This document shows, one piece after another, positions 1 through 11,300 of a DNA stretch of 64,000 bases. Location: contig NW_027184621.1 in the NCBI RefSeq assembly GCF_032405125.1, forward strand, positions 5,146,001 to 5,210,000, given 5' to 3'. The notes under the pieces were generated by a model. It searched no databases. It worked only from the letters and a program-made list of their open reading frames with translations, and was not told the origin of the DNA. The stretch comes from Capricornis sumatraensis. Lineage: Eukaryota > Chordata > Mammalia > Artiodactyla > Bovidae. How positions within the stretch are numbered: position 1 is the stretch's first letter; each line of letters starts with the position of its first letter. The translations under genes and the position numbers were made by a program.

Positions 1-510
1 GAGCAGAGCTTGAGCTCTGCCATACTGGAGGAGCACTCGGCTCCGCCAAAGTACTGATTGCAGCCGCACTCACCTGGGCTGCCTTCTCTTGTACTGAGGA
101 GGCTCGCTTCCGGCATGCTGTAAACTAGGCTTCCCGGCGGGGGCGCCCCGCGCCTCCTACAGGTCTTATCTGAGGAGCTGCTTCCCTGAGCTGGGGCTGT
201 GGAAGGGAGTCCAGACACTCAAGGGCAGGCCCCAACCAACTGCACACGTCTCTGCTGGGGAGGAGAGCACTAGGGAAATGACGTCTGTCAGGCACTTTCT
301 GGGCACTAACCGAGTCAGCCTCCGCGTGTGTGGGGCTGTAGACCCCACCCAGGGGCCCTGAGAGCCTTGTGCTTTCCGTGCTGTGCTGAGTCTGGGCGGT
401 CAAGCAACTGTAAGAATAGACTTCCAGTTGCCCTCACTTTGCCTCTAATAGAGCCCTCAAGCTGGAGCCCTTTGCAGTGTGCAATCCACCGGCAACTAAG
501 CCCTCCACAA
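1..510. repeat. Partial unit M0, left edge of window, T2 type
   Basis: The window opens inside a unit, at the dyad position (3-20). The central section is the T2 version (TGTACTGAGGAGG near 90, GGGGCGCCCC at 140-149, GTCCAGACACTCAAGG). The tail is type ii (TGTAAGAATAGACTTCC). It is nearly identical to 6290-6798, with one base fewer there near 6778. It is cut by the window edge, not by a biological end. Confidence 0.95.
140..149. repeat. 10-bp palindrome GGGGCGCCCC, longer allele of the central GC dyad
   Basis: At unit offset about 327. Found in T2 units and in some non-T2 units (M1, M10, M20, M24 and others), within GGCGGGGGCGCCCC. It is two bases longer than the allele in the other units but still perfectly symmetric, with a NarI/KasI core GGCGCC. 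Confidence 0.75.
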
Positions 511-701
511 GAACGCCTGGGGACTAGGTGCAAAGGCAAGGCAGGAGTGGAGCTGAGGCCAGGAAGGCGCCAGTAGCATCTCCCAGTCTCGCGCAGCCCG
601 CTCCTTTCTGGACTGGAAGCCTAGCCGCGAGGCAAGTCTGAGCAAGGCTCGCCAAGGGCAGAGCAGCCTTACGCCAGCACTCTGCCAGATCGGGCCTCTG
701 A

Positions 702-719
702 GCAGAGCTGGAGCTCTGC
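702..719. repeat. Short perfect dyad GCAGAGCT-GG-AGCTCTGC, once per unit
   Basis: An 8-bp perfect inverted repeat with a 2-bp centre at unit offset about 191. It recurs in most units, for example at 3-20 with centre TG. Some units break it: M21 (GGAGCTCGGCC), M26/M36/M42/M45/M73/M81 (GGAGCACTGCC) and M16/M27/M37/M43/M66 (GCAGTGCT). It also creates a SacI site (GAGCTC). It could extrude a small cruciform or bind a dimeric protein. Function is not shown. Confidence 0.8.
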
Positions 720-1048
720 GGTACTGGAGGCGCACTCGGCTCCGCCCAAGCAGTGATTGCAGCCCCACGCATCCGGGCTGCCTCCTCTTCTCCCGAGGAG
801 GCTCGCTTCCCGCATGCTGTGCACTAGGCTTCCAGGAGGGGGCGCCCCGCGCCTCCTACAGGTCTTGGCTGAGGAGCTGCTTCCCTGAGCTGGGGCTGTG
901 GACGGGAGCCCAGACACGCAGGGTCAGGCCCCAACCACCTGCACACGTCTCTGCTGGGGAGGAGAGCACTAGGGAAATGACGTCTGTCAGGCACCTTCTG
1001 GGCGCTCAACGAGTCAGCCTTCGCTTGTGTGGGGCTGCAGACCCCAGC

Positions 1049-1059
1049 CAGGGGCCCTG
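1049..1059. repeat. Dyad CAGGG-G-CCCTG at unit offset about 538
   Basis: Five-base arms around a single G, inside GACCCCAGCCAGGGGCCCTG. Present in most units and lost where the sequence reads CAGGGTCC, CAGGGGTCC or CAGGGACC (M19, M51, M75, M85, M86). Confidence 0.65.
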
Positions 1060-2062
1060 TGAGCCTTGTGCTCTCCGTGCTGTGCTGAGTCTGGGCGGTC
1101 AAGCAACCTCTGGAGGAGCCCTGCAGTTGCCCTCCCATTGCCTCTAATAGAGACCTCACTGCTGGAGCGCGTCGCAGTGTGCAACCCACCGGCAACTAAG
1201 CCTTCCACAAGAACGCCTGGGGACTAGGTGCAAAGGCAAGGCAGGAGTGGAGCTTAGGCCAGGAAAGCGCCAGTAGCATCTCCCAGTATCGCGCATTCTG
1301 CTCCTTCCTGGACTGGAAGCCTAGCCTCGAGGCAAGTCTGGGCAAGGCTCGCCCACCAGAGCAGCCTCACGCCAGCAACTCTGCCAGATCAGGCCTCTGA
1401 GCAGAGCTGGAGCTCTGCCGTACTGGAGGTGCACTCGGCTCCGCCAAAGCAGTTAATGCAGCCGCACACAGCAGGGCTGCCTTCTCTTCTCCCGAGGAGG
1501 CTGGCTTCCCGCATGCTGTAAACTAGGCTTCCAGGAGGGGCCCCCTGCGCCTCCCACAGGTCTTGGCTCAGGAGCTGCTTCCCTGAGCTGGGGCTGTGGA
1601 CGGTAGCCCAGACACGCAGGGGCAGGCGCCAACCACCTGCACACGTCTCTGCTGGGGAGGAGAGCACTAGGAAAATGACGTCTGTCAGGCACCTTCTGGG
1701 CGCTCACCGAGTCAGCCTCTGCGTGTGTGGGGCTGCAAACCCCAGCCAGGCGCCCTGTGAGCCTTGTGCTTTCCGTGCTGTGCAGAGTCTGGGCGGTCAA
1801 GCAAAAGCAAGAGGCGACTTGCAGTAGGCCTCCCTTTGCCTCTAATAGAGCCCTCACGGCTGGAGCGCTTGGCAGTGTGCAACCCACCGGCAACTAAGCC
1901 TTTCACAAGAACGCCTGGGGACTAGGTGCAAAGGCAAGGCAGGAGTGGAGCTGAGGCCAGGAAGGCGCCAGTAGCATCTCCCAGTCTCACGCAGCCCGCT
2001 CCTATCTGGACTGGAAGCCTAACGTGCGGCAAGTCTGGGCAAGGCTCGCCCAGGGCACAGCA

Positions 2063-4702
2063 GCCTCACGCCAGCAACTCTGCCAGAGCGGGCCTCTGAG
2101 CAGAGCTGGAGCTCTGCCGTAATGGAGGGGCACTCGTATCCGCAAAAGCAGTGATTGCAGCCGCACGCAGCTCGGCTGCCTCACCTTCTCCCAAGGAGGC
2201 TCGCTTCCCGCATGCTGTAAACTAGGCTTCCAGGCGGGGCCCCCTGCGCCTCCCACAGGTCTTGGCTCAGGAGCTGCTTCCCTGAGCTGGAGCTGTGGAC
2301 GGGAGCCCAGACACGCAGGATCAGGCCCCAACCACCTGCATTCGTCTCTGCTGGGAAGAAGAGCACTAGGGAAATGACGTCTCTCAGGCACCTTCTGGGC
2401 GCTCCCGGAGTTCACATCCGGTGTGTGGGGCTGAAGACCCCAGCCAGGGGCCCTGTGAGCCTTGTGTTCTCCGTGCTGTGCTGAGTCTGGGCAGTCAAGC
2501 AACCGCTGGAGGAGCCCTGCAGTTGCCCTCCCATTGCCTCTAATAGAGCCCTCACTGCTGGAGCGCTTGGCAGTGTGCAACCTACCGGTAACTAAGCCCT
2601 CCACAAGAACGCCTGGGGACTAGGTGCAAAGGCAAAGCAGGAGTGGAGCTGAGGCCAGGAAGGCGCCAGTAGCATCTCCCAGTCTCGCGCATCCCGCTCC
2701 ATCCTGGACTGGAAGCCTATGTGTGAGGCAAGTCTGGGCAAGGCTCGCCCAGGACAGAGCAGCCTAACGCCAGCAACTCTGTCAGATCGGGACTCTGAGC
2801 AGAGCTGGAGCTCTGCCGTACTGGAGGCGCACTCGGCTCCGCCAAAGCAGTGAATGCAGCCGCACACAGCAGTGCTGCCTTCTCTTCTCCGGAGGAGGCT
2901 CGCTTCCTGCATGCTGTAAACTAGGCTTCCAGACTGGGCCCCCTGCGCCTCCCACAGGTCTTGGCTCAGGAGCTGCTTCCCTGAGCTAAGGCTGTGGACG
3001 GGAGATCAGACACGCAGGGGCAGGCCCCAACCACCTGCACTCGTCTCGGCCTGGGAGGAGAGCACTAGGGAAATGCCGGCACTCAGGCACCTTCTGGGCC
3101 CCCCCCGAGTTCACCTCCGGTGTGTGGTGCTGCAGACCACAGCCAGGGGCCCTGTGAGCCTTGTGCTCTCCGTGCTGTGCTGAGTCTGGGCGGCAAGCAA
3201 CCGTAAGAATAGACTTCCACTTGCCCTCACTTTGCCTCTAATAGAGCCCTCAAGATGGAGCTCTTGGAAGTGTGCAACCCACCGGCAACTAAGCCCACCA
3301 CAAGAACGCCTGGGGTCTAGGTGCAAAGGCAAGGCAGGAGTGGAGCTTAGGCCAGGAAGGCGCCAGTAGCATCTCCCAGTCTCGCGCAGCCTGCTCCTTC
3401 CTGGACTGGAAGCCTAGCCGAGAGGCAAGTCTGGGCAATGCTCGCCCAGGGCAGAACAGCCTCACGCCAGCAACTCTGCCAGATCAGGCCTCTGAGCAGA
3501 GATGGAGCTCTGCCGTACTGGAGGCGCACTCGGCTCTGCCAAAGCATTGATTGCAGCCGCACACAGCAGGGCTGCCTTCTCTTATCCCGAGGAGGCTCGC
3601 TTCCCGCATGCTGTAAACTAGGCTTCCAGGCGGGGCCACCTGCGCCTCCCACATGTCTTGGCTCAGGAGCTGCTTCCCTGAGCTGGGGCTGTGGACGTGA
3701 GTCCAGAACCGCAGGGGCAGGCCCAAACAACCTGCACACGTCTCTGCTGGGGAGGAGAGCAATAGGGAAATGACGTCTGTCAGGCACCTTCTGGGCGCTC
3801 ACCGAGTCAGCTTCCGCGTGTGTGGGGCTGCAGACCCCAGCCATGGGCCCTGTGAGCCTTGTGCTCTCCGTGCTGTGCTGAGTCTGGGCGGTCAAGCAAC
3901 CGCTCGAGGAGCCCTGCAGTTGCCCTCCCATTGCCTCTAATAGAGCCCTCACTGCTGGAGAGCTTGGCAGTGTGCAACCCACTGGCAACTACGCCTTTCA
4001 CAAGAACGCCTGGGGACTAGGTGCAAAGGCAAGGCAGGAGTGGAGCTGAGGCCAAGAAGGCGCCAGTAGCATCTCCCAGTCTCACGCAGCGCGCTCCTAT
4101 CTGGACTGGAAGCCTAACGTGCGGCAAGTCTGGGCAAGGCTCGCCCAGGGCAGAGCAGCCTCACGCCAGCAACTATGCCAGATCGGGCCTCTGAGCAGAG
4201 CTGGAGCTCTGCCGTAATGGAGGGGCACTCGGATCCGCCTAAGCAGTGATTGCAGCCGCACGCAGCTGGGCTGCCTCATCTTCTCCCAAGGAGGCCCGCT
4301 TCCCGCATGCTGTAAACTAGGCTTCCAGGCGGGGCCCCCTGCGCCTCCCACAGGTCTTGGCTGAGGAGCTGCTTCCCTGAGGTGGGGCAGTGGACGGGAG
4401 CCCAGACACGCAGGGCCAGGCCCCAACCACCTGCACATGTCTCTGCTGGGGAGGAGAGCACTAGGGAAATGACGTCTGTCAGGCACCTTCTGCGAGCTCA
4501 ACGACTCGGCCTCCGCGTGTGTGGGGCTGCAGACCCCAGCCAGGGGCCCTGTGAGTCTTGTGCTCTGCATGCTGTGATGAGTCTGGGCGGTCAAGCAGCC
4601 GCTGGAGGAGCCCTGCAGTTGCCCTCCCATTGCCTCTAATAGAGCCCTCACTGCTGGAGCGCTTGCCAGTGTGCAACCCACTGGCAACTACCCCCTCCAC
4701 AA
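2063..4702. repeat. Units M3 (rest), M4, M5, M6
   Basis: Four units of different subtypes. M3 (to 2606) has CTCGTATCCGCAAAAGCAG and GCTGAAGACCCC, which destroys a PstI site; it is the counterpart of the last, partial unit of the window. M4 (2607-3303) has CTCCGGAGGAGG and AATGCCGGCACTCAGG, shared with M51, M75, M85 and M88, and a type ii tail. M5 (3304-4003) has the CCGAGTCAG version and a type i tail (CCGCTCGAGGAG). M6 (4004-4702) has CTCGGATCCGCC, and a CAGCCGCTGGAGG tail like M52. Confidence 0.9.
2236..2243. repeat. 8-bp palindrome GGGGCCCC, shorter allele of the central GC dyad
   Basis: Same unit position as the GGGGCGCCCC allele, inside GGCGGGGCCCCCTGCGCC. Common in non-T2 units. The core is an ApaI site. 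Confidence 0.75.
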
Positions 4703-6289
4703 GAACGCCTGGGGACTAGGTGCAAATGCAAGGCAGGAGTGGAGGTGAGGCCAGGAAGGCGCCAGTAGCATCTCCCAGTCTCGCGAAGCCTGCTCCTTTC
4801 TGGACTGGAAGCCTAACGCGAGGCAAGTCTGGGCAAGGCTCGCGCAGGGCACAGCAGCCTCACGCCAGCAACTCTGAGAGATCGGGCCTTTGAGCAGAGC
4901 TTGAGCTCTGCCATACTGGAGGGGCACTCGGCTCCGCCAAAGTACTGATTGCACCGCACGCACCTGTGCTGCCTTCTCTTGTACTGAGGAGGCTCGCTTC
5001 CGGCATGCTGTAAACTAGGCTTCCCGGTGGGGGCGCCCCGCGCCTCCTACAGGTTTTAGCTGAGGAGCTGCTTCCCTGAGCTGGGGCTGCGGAAGGGAGT
5101 CCAGACTCTCAAGGGCAGGCCCCAACCACTTTCACACGTCTTTGCTGGGGAGGAGAGCACTAGGGAAATGACGTCTGTCAGGCACCTTCTGGGCGCTCAA
5201 TGAGTCAGCCTTCGCTTGTGTGGGGCTGCAGACCCCAGCCAGGGGCCCTGTGAGCCTTGTACTTTCCGTGCTGTGCTGAGTCTGGGCGGTCAAGCAAACG
5301 CAAGAGGCGACTTGCAGTAGCCCTCCCTTTGCCCTTAATAGAGCCCTCACGACTGGAGCGCTTGGCAGTGCGCAACCCACTGGCAACTAACCGTTTCACA
5401 AGAACGCCTGGGGACTAGGTGCAAAGGCAAGGCAGGAGTGGAGCTGAGGCCAGGTAGGCGCCAGTAGCATCTCCCAGTCTCGCGCAGCCTGCTCCTTCCT
5501 GGACTGGAAGCCTAGCCGCGAGGCAAGTCTGGGCAAAGCTCGCCCTGGGCAGAGCAGCCTCACGCCAGCAACACTGCCAGATCGGGCCTCTGAGCAGAGC
5601 TGGAGCTCTGCCGTACTGGAGGGGCACTCGGCTCCGCCAAAGCAGAGAATGCAGCCGCACGCAGCTGGGCTGGCTCCTCTTCTCCCGAGGAGACTCGCTT
5701 CCCGCATGCTGTAAACTAGGCTTCCAGGCGGGGCCCCCTGCGCCTCCCACAGGTCTTGGCTCATGAGCTGCTTTCCTGAGCTGGGGCTCTGAACGGGAGC
5801 TCAGACACGCAGGGGCAGGCCCCAACCACCTGCACATGTCTCTGCCTATGAGGAGAGCACTAGGGAAATGACGGCACTCAGGCACCTTCTGGGCGCTCCC
5901 GGAGTTCCCCTCCGGTGTGTGGGACTGCAGACCCCAACCAGGGGCCCTGTGAGCCTTGTGCTCTCCGTGCTGTGCTGAGTCTGGGCGGTCAAGCAACCGC
6001 TGGAGGAGCCCTGCAGTTGCCCTCCCATTGCCTCTAATAGAGCCCTCACTGCTGGAGCGCTTGGCAGTGTGCAACCCACCGGCAACTAAGCCCTCCACAA
6101 GAACGCCTGGGGACTAGGTGCAAAGGCAAGGCAGGAGTAGAGCTGAGGCCAGGAAGGCGCCAGTAGCATCTCCCAGCCTCGCGCAGCCCGCTCCTTTCTG
6201 GACTGGAAGCCTAACACGAGGCAAGTCTGGGCAAGGCTCGCCCAGGGCACAGCAGCCTCACGCCAGCAACTCTGAGAGATCGGGCCTTT
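4703..6289. repeat. Units M7, M8 and start of M9
   Basis: M7 (4703-5401) is T2 type with GTGCAAATGCAAGG in its head and a type iii tail. It also holds a perfect AP-1-like heptamer, TGAGTCA, near 5201, where most units have CGAGTCA. M8 (5402-6100) has the CCGGAG/CTCCGG dyad at 5899-5915 and a type i tail. This stretch belongs to the segment that recurs 46 units downstream, from about 36.66 to 39.8 kb. Confidence 0.9.
5899..5915. repeat. Dyad CCGGAG-N5-CTCCGG, alternative allele at unit offset about 497
   Basis: Six-base arms with a 5-base spacer (TTCCC here, TTCAC or TTCGC elsewhere). This allele alternates with CACCGAGTCAGCCTCCGCG at the same position, which lacks the perfect dyad. In ten T2 units the left arm reads CCGGAATTCCCCTCCGG. 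Confidence 0.75.
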
Positions 6290-8350
6290 GAGCAGAGTTG
6301 GAGCTCTGCCATACTGGAGGGGCACTCGGCTCCGCCAAAGTACTGATTGCAGCCGCACGCACCTGGGCTGCCTTCTCTTGTACTGAGGAGGCTCGCTTCC
6401 GGCATGCTGTAAACTAGGCTTCCCGGCGGGGGCGCCCCGCGCCTCCTACAGGTCTTATCTGAGGAGCTGCTTCCCTGAGCTGGGGCTGTGGAAGGGAGTC
6501 CAGACACTCAAGGGCAGGCCCCAACCAACTGCACACGTCTCTGCTGGGGAGGAGAGCACTAGGGAAATGACGTCTCTCAGGCAATTTCTGGGCACTAACC
6601 GAGTCAGCCTCCGCGTGTGTGGGGCTGTAGACCCCACCCAGGGGCCCTGAGAGCCTTGTGCTTTCCGTGCTGTGCTGAGTCTGGGCGGTCAAGCAACTGT
6701 AAGAATAGACTTCCAGTTGCCCTCACTTTGCCTCTAATAGAGCCCTCAAGCTGGAGCCCTTGGCAGTGTGCAATCCACGGCAACTAAGCCCTCCACAAGA
6801 ACGCCTGGGGACTAGGTGCAAAGGCAAGGCAGGAGTGGAGCTGAAGCCAGGAAGGCGCCAGTAGCATCTCCCAGTCTCGCGCAGCCCGCTCCTTTCTGGA
6901 CTGGAAGCATAGCCGCGAGGCAAGTCTGAGCAAGGCTCGCCAAGGGCAGAGCAGCCTTACGACAGCACTCTGCCAGATCGGGCCTCTGAGCAGAGCTGGA
7001 GCTCTGCGGTACTGGAGGCGCACTCGGCTCCGCCCAAGCAGTGATTGCAGCCCCACGCATCCGGGCTGCCTCCTCTTCTCCCAAGGAGGCTCGCTTCCCG
7101 CATGCTGTGCACTAGGCTTCCAGGAGGGGGCGCCCCGCGCCTCCTACAGGTCTTGGCTGAGGAGCTGCTTCCCTGAGCTGGGGCTGTGGACGGGAGCCCA
7201 GACACGCAGGGTCAGGCCCCAACCACCTGCACACGTCTCTGCTGGGGAGGAGAGCACTAGGGAAATGACGTCTGTCAGGCACCTTCTGGGCGCTCAACGA
7301 GTCAGCCTTCGCTTGTGTGGGGCTGCAGACCCCAGCCAGGGGCCCTGTGAGCCTTGTGCTCTCCGTGCTGTGCTGAATCTGGGCGGTCAAGCAACCTCTG
7401 GAGGAGCCCTGCAGTTGCCCTCCCATTGCCTCTAATAGAGACCTCACTGCTGGAGCGCTTGGCAGTGTGCAACCCACCGGCAACTAAGCCTTCCACAAGA
7501 ACGCCTGGGGACTAGGTGCAAAGGCAAGGCAGGAGTGGAGCTTAGGCCAGGAAAGCGCCAGTAGCATCTCCCAGTATCGCGCATTCTGCTCCTTCCTGGA
7601 CTGGAAGCCTAGCCTCGAGGCAAGTCTAGGCAAGGCTCGCCCACCAGAGCAGCCTCACGCCAGCAACTCTGCCAGATCAGGCCTCTGAGCAGAGCTGGAG
7701 CTCTGCCGTACTGGAGGTGCACTCGGCTCCGCCAAAGCAGTTAATGCAGCCGCACACAGCAGGGCTGCCTTCTCTTCTCCCGAGGAGGCTGGCTTCCTGC
7801 ATGCTGTAAACTAGGCTTCCAGGAGGGTCCCCCTGCGCCTCCCACAGGTCTTGGCTCAGGAGCTGCTTCCCTGAGCTGGGGCTGTGGACGGTAGCCCAGA
7901 CACGCAGGGGCAGGCGCCAACCACCTGCACACGTCTCTGCTGGGGAGGAGAGCACTAGGAAAATGACGTCTGTCAGGCACCTTCTGGGCGCTCACCGAGT
8001 CAGCCTCTGCGTGTGTGGGGCTGCAAACCCCAGCCATGCGCCCTGTGAGCCTTGTGCTTTCCGTGCTGTGCAGAGTCTGGGCGGTCAAGCAAAAGCAAGA
8101 GGCGACTTGCAGTAGCCCTCCCTTTGCCTCTAATAGAGCCCTCACGGCTGGAGCGCTTGGCAGTGTGCAACCCACCGGCAACTAAGCCTTTCACAAGAAC
8201 GCCTGGGGACTAGGTGCAAAGGCAAGGCAGGAGTGGAGCTGAGGCCAGGAAGGCGCCAGTAGCATCTCCCAGTCTCACGCAGCCCGCTCCTATCTGGACT
8301 GGAAGCCTAACGTGCGGCAAGTCTGGGCAAGGCTCGCCCAGGGCACAAAA
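6290..8350. repeat. Units M9 (part), M10, M11, M12 (part); second copy of the 9-unit-spaced duplication
   Basis: Counterpart of 1-2062. Unit starts inside are 6799, 7499 and 8197. Diagnostic shared features are TTCCCGGCGGGGGCGCC, the type ii tail TGTAAGAATAGAC, GGAGCTTAGGCC in M11 and the AAAAGCAAGAGGCG tail. M9 to M11 also resemble M55 to M57 (38.3-39.8 kb), so this motif of units exists at least three times in the window. Confidence 0.9.
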
Positions 8351-11300
8351 GCCTCACGCCAGTAACTCTGCCAGATCGGGCCTCTGAGCAGAGCTGGAGC
8401 TCTGCCGTACTGGAGGTGCACTCGGCTCCGCCAAAGCAGTGAATGCAGCCGCACACAGCAGGGCTGCCTTCTCTTCTCCCGAGGAGGCTCGCTTCCCACA
8501 TGCTGTAAACTAGGCTTCCAGGCGGGGCCCCCTGCGCCTCCCACAGGTCTTGGCTCAGGAGCTGCTTCCCTGAGCTGGGGCTGTGGACGGGAGCTCAGAC
8601 ACGCAGGGGTAGCCCCAACCACCTACACACGTCTCTGCCTGGGAGGAGAGCACTAGGGAAATGATGGCACTCAGGCACCTTCTGGGCGCTCCCGGAGTTC
8701 ACCTCCGGTGTGTGGGGCTGCAGACCCCAGCCAGGGGCCCTGTGAGCCTTGTGCTCTCCATGCTGTCCTGAGTCTGGGCGGTCAAGCAACCGCTGGAGGA
8801 GCCCTGCAGTTGCCCTCCCATTGCCTCAAATAGAGCCCTCACTGCTGGAGCGCTTGGCAGTGTGCAACCCACCGGCAACTAAGCCCTCCACAAGAACGCC
8901 TGGGGACTAGGTGCAAAGGCAAGGCAGGAGTGGAGCTGAGGCCAGGAAGGCGACAGTAGCATCTCCCAGTCTCGCGCAGCCCGCTCCTTCCTGGATTGGA
9001 AGCCTATGTGCGAGGCAATTCTGGGCAAGTTCGCCCAGGACAGCACAGCCTCACGCCAGCAACTCTGCCAGATCGGGCCTCTGAGCAGAGCTGGAGCTCT
9101 GCCGTACTGGAGGCGCACTCGGCTCCGCCAAAGCAGTGAATGCAGCCGCAAGCAGCCAGGCTGCCTTCTCTTCTCCCGAGGAGGCTCGCTTCCCACATGC
9201 TGTAAACTAGGCTTCCAGGTGGGTCCCCCCGCGCCTCCCACAGGTCTTGACTCAGGAGCTGCTTCCCTGAGCTGAGGCTGTGGACGGGAGCCCAGACACG
9301 CAGAGGCAGGCCACAACCACCTGCCCACGTCTCTGCAGGGAAGGAGAGCACTAGGGAAATGACGTCTGTCAGGCACCTTCTGGGCGCCTCCGGATTTCGC
9401 CTCCGGTGTGTGGGGCTGCAGACCCCAGCCAGGGGCCCTGTGAGCCTTGTTCTCTCCGTGCTGTGCTGAGTCTGGGCGGTCAAGCAACCGCACAAGGAAA
9501 CTTGAAGCTGCCCTCCCTTTGCCTCTAATAGAGCCTTCACTGCTGGAGCGCTTGGCAGTGTGCAACCCACCGGCAACTAAGCCTTTCACAAGAACGCCTG
9601 GGGACTAGGTGCAAAGGCAAGGCAGGAGTGGAGCTGAGGCCAGGAAGGCGCCAGCAGCATCTCCCAGTCTCGCGCAGCCCGCTCCTTCCTGGACTGGAAG
9701 CCTATGTTCGAGGCAATTCTGGGCAAGTTCGCCCAGGACAGAGCAGCCTAACGCCAGCAACTCTGCCAGATCGGGCCTCTGAGCAGAGCTGGAGCTCTGC
9801 CGTACTGGAGGCGCACTCGGCTCCGCCAAAGCAGTGAATGCAGCCGCACACAGCAGGGCTGCCTTCTCTTCTCCCGAGGAGGCTCGCTTCCCGCATGCTG
9901 TAAACTAGGCTTCCAGGCGGGGCCCCCTGTGCCTCCCACAGGTCTTGGCTCAGGAGCTGCTTCCCTGAGCTGGGACTGTGGACGGGAGCTCAGACACGCA
10001 GGGGCAGGCCCCAACCACCTGCACACGTCTCTGCCTGGGAGGAGAGCACTAGGGAAATGAGGGTACTCAGGCACCTTCTGGGCGCTGCCGGATTTCCCCT
10101 CCGGTGTGTGGGGCTGCTGACCCCAGCCAGGGGCCCTGTGAGCCTTGTACATTCCGTGCTGTGCTGAGTCTGGGCGGTCAAGCAAATGAAAGATGCGACT
10201 TGCAGTAGCCCTCCCTTTGCCTCTAATAGAGCCCTCACGGCTCTAGCGCTTGGCAGTGTGCAACCCACCGGCAACTAAGCCTTTCACAAGAACGCCTGGG
10301 GACTAGGTGCAAAGGCAAGGCAGGAGTGGAGCTGAGGCCAGGAAGGCGCCAGTAGCATCTCCCAGTCTCGCGCAGCCTGCTCCTTCCTGGAATGGAAGCC
10401 TAGCCGCGAGGCAAGACTGGGCAAAGCTCGCCCTGGGCAGCACAGCCTCACGCCAGCAACTCTGCCAGATCGGGCCTCTGAGCAGAGCTGGAGCTCTGCC
10501 GTACTGGAGGGGCACTCGGCTCCGCCAAAGCAGTGATTGCAACTGCACGCAGCTGGGCTGGCTCCTCTTCTCCCGAGGAGACTCGCTTCCCGCATGCTTT
10601 AAACTAGGCTTCCAGGCGGGGCCCCCTGCACCTCCCACAGGTCTTGGCTCAGGAGCTGCTTCCCTGAGCTGGGGCTGTGGACGTGAGCCCAGACACACAG
10701 GGGCAGGCCCCAAACACCTGCACACGTCTCTGCTGGGGAGGAGAGCCTTAGGGAAATGATGTCTGTCAGGCACTTTCTGGGCACTCACCGAGTCAGCCTC
10801 CACGTGTGTGGGGCTGTAGACCCCAGCCAGGGGCCCTGAGAGCCTTGTGCGCTTCGTGCTGTGCTGAGTGTCGGCGGTCAAGCAACCGTAAGAATAGACT
10901 TCCAGTTGCCCTCACTTTGCCTCTAATAGAGCCCTCAAGCTGGAGCGCTTGGCAGTGTGCAACCCACCGGCAACTAAGCCCTCCACAAGAACGCCTGGGG
11001 ACTAGGTGCAAAGGCAAGGCAGGAGTGGAGCTGAGGCCAGGAAGGCGCCAGTAGCATCTCCCAGTCTCGCGCAGCCTGCTCCTTCCTGGACTGGAAGCCT
11101 AGCCGCGAGGCACCTCTAGGCAAGGTTCGCCCAGGGCAGAGCGGCCTCACGCCAGCAACTCTGCCAGATCGGGCCTCTGAGCAGTGCTGGAGCTCTGCCG
11201 TACTGGAAGCGCACTCGACTCCGCCCAAGCAATGAATGCAGCCGCACGCAGCCGGCCTGCCTTCTCTTCTCCCGAGGAGGCTCGCTTCCCGCATGCTGTA

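Larger units (their letters stand above)
511..2062. repeat. Units M1, M2 and start of M3; first copy of a 9-unit-spaced duplication
   Basis: Together with 1-510 this stretch matches 6290-8350 at an offset of 6288-6289 bp with few mismatches. M1 carries AACCTCTGGAGG in its tail. M2 carries GGAGCTTAGGCCAGGAAAGC in its head and a type iii tail (AAAAGCAAGAGGCGAC). The match stops near 2062, where M3 continues with GGGCACAGCAGCC and the other copy (M12) with GGGCACAAAAGCC, followed by different central sections. Confidence 0.9.

Noticed and set aside
5195..5210. AP-1-like TGAGTCA and the recurrent TGACGTCT (CRE-like) as promoter elements
   Set aside because: Short motifs in a high-copy repeat without any transcription unit. 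TGACGTCT is one base off the CRE octamer, and most units have CGAGTCA rather than TGAGTCA.
8879..9589. A 236-codon minus-strand frame as a candidate tandem gene family member
   Set aside because: Relatives in other units are broken at different points by one-base indels and stops, with no sign of selection for the frame.
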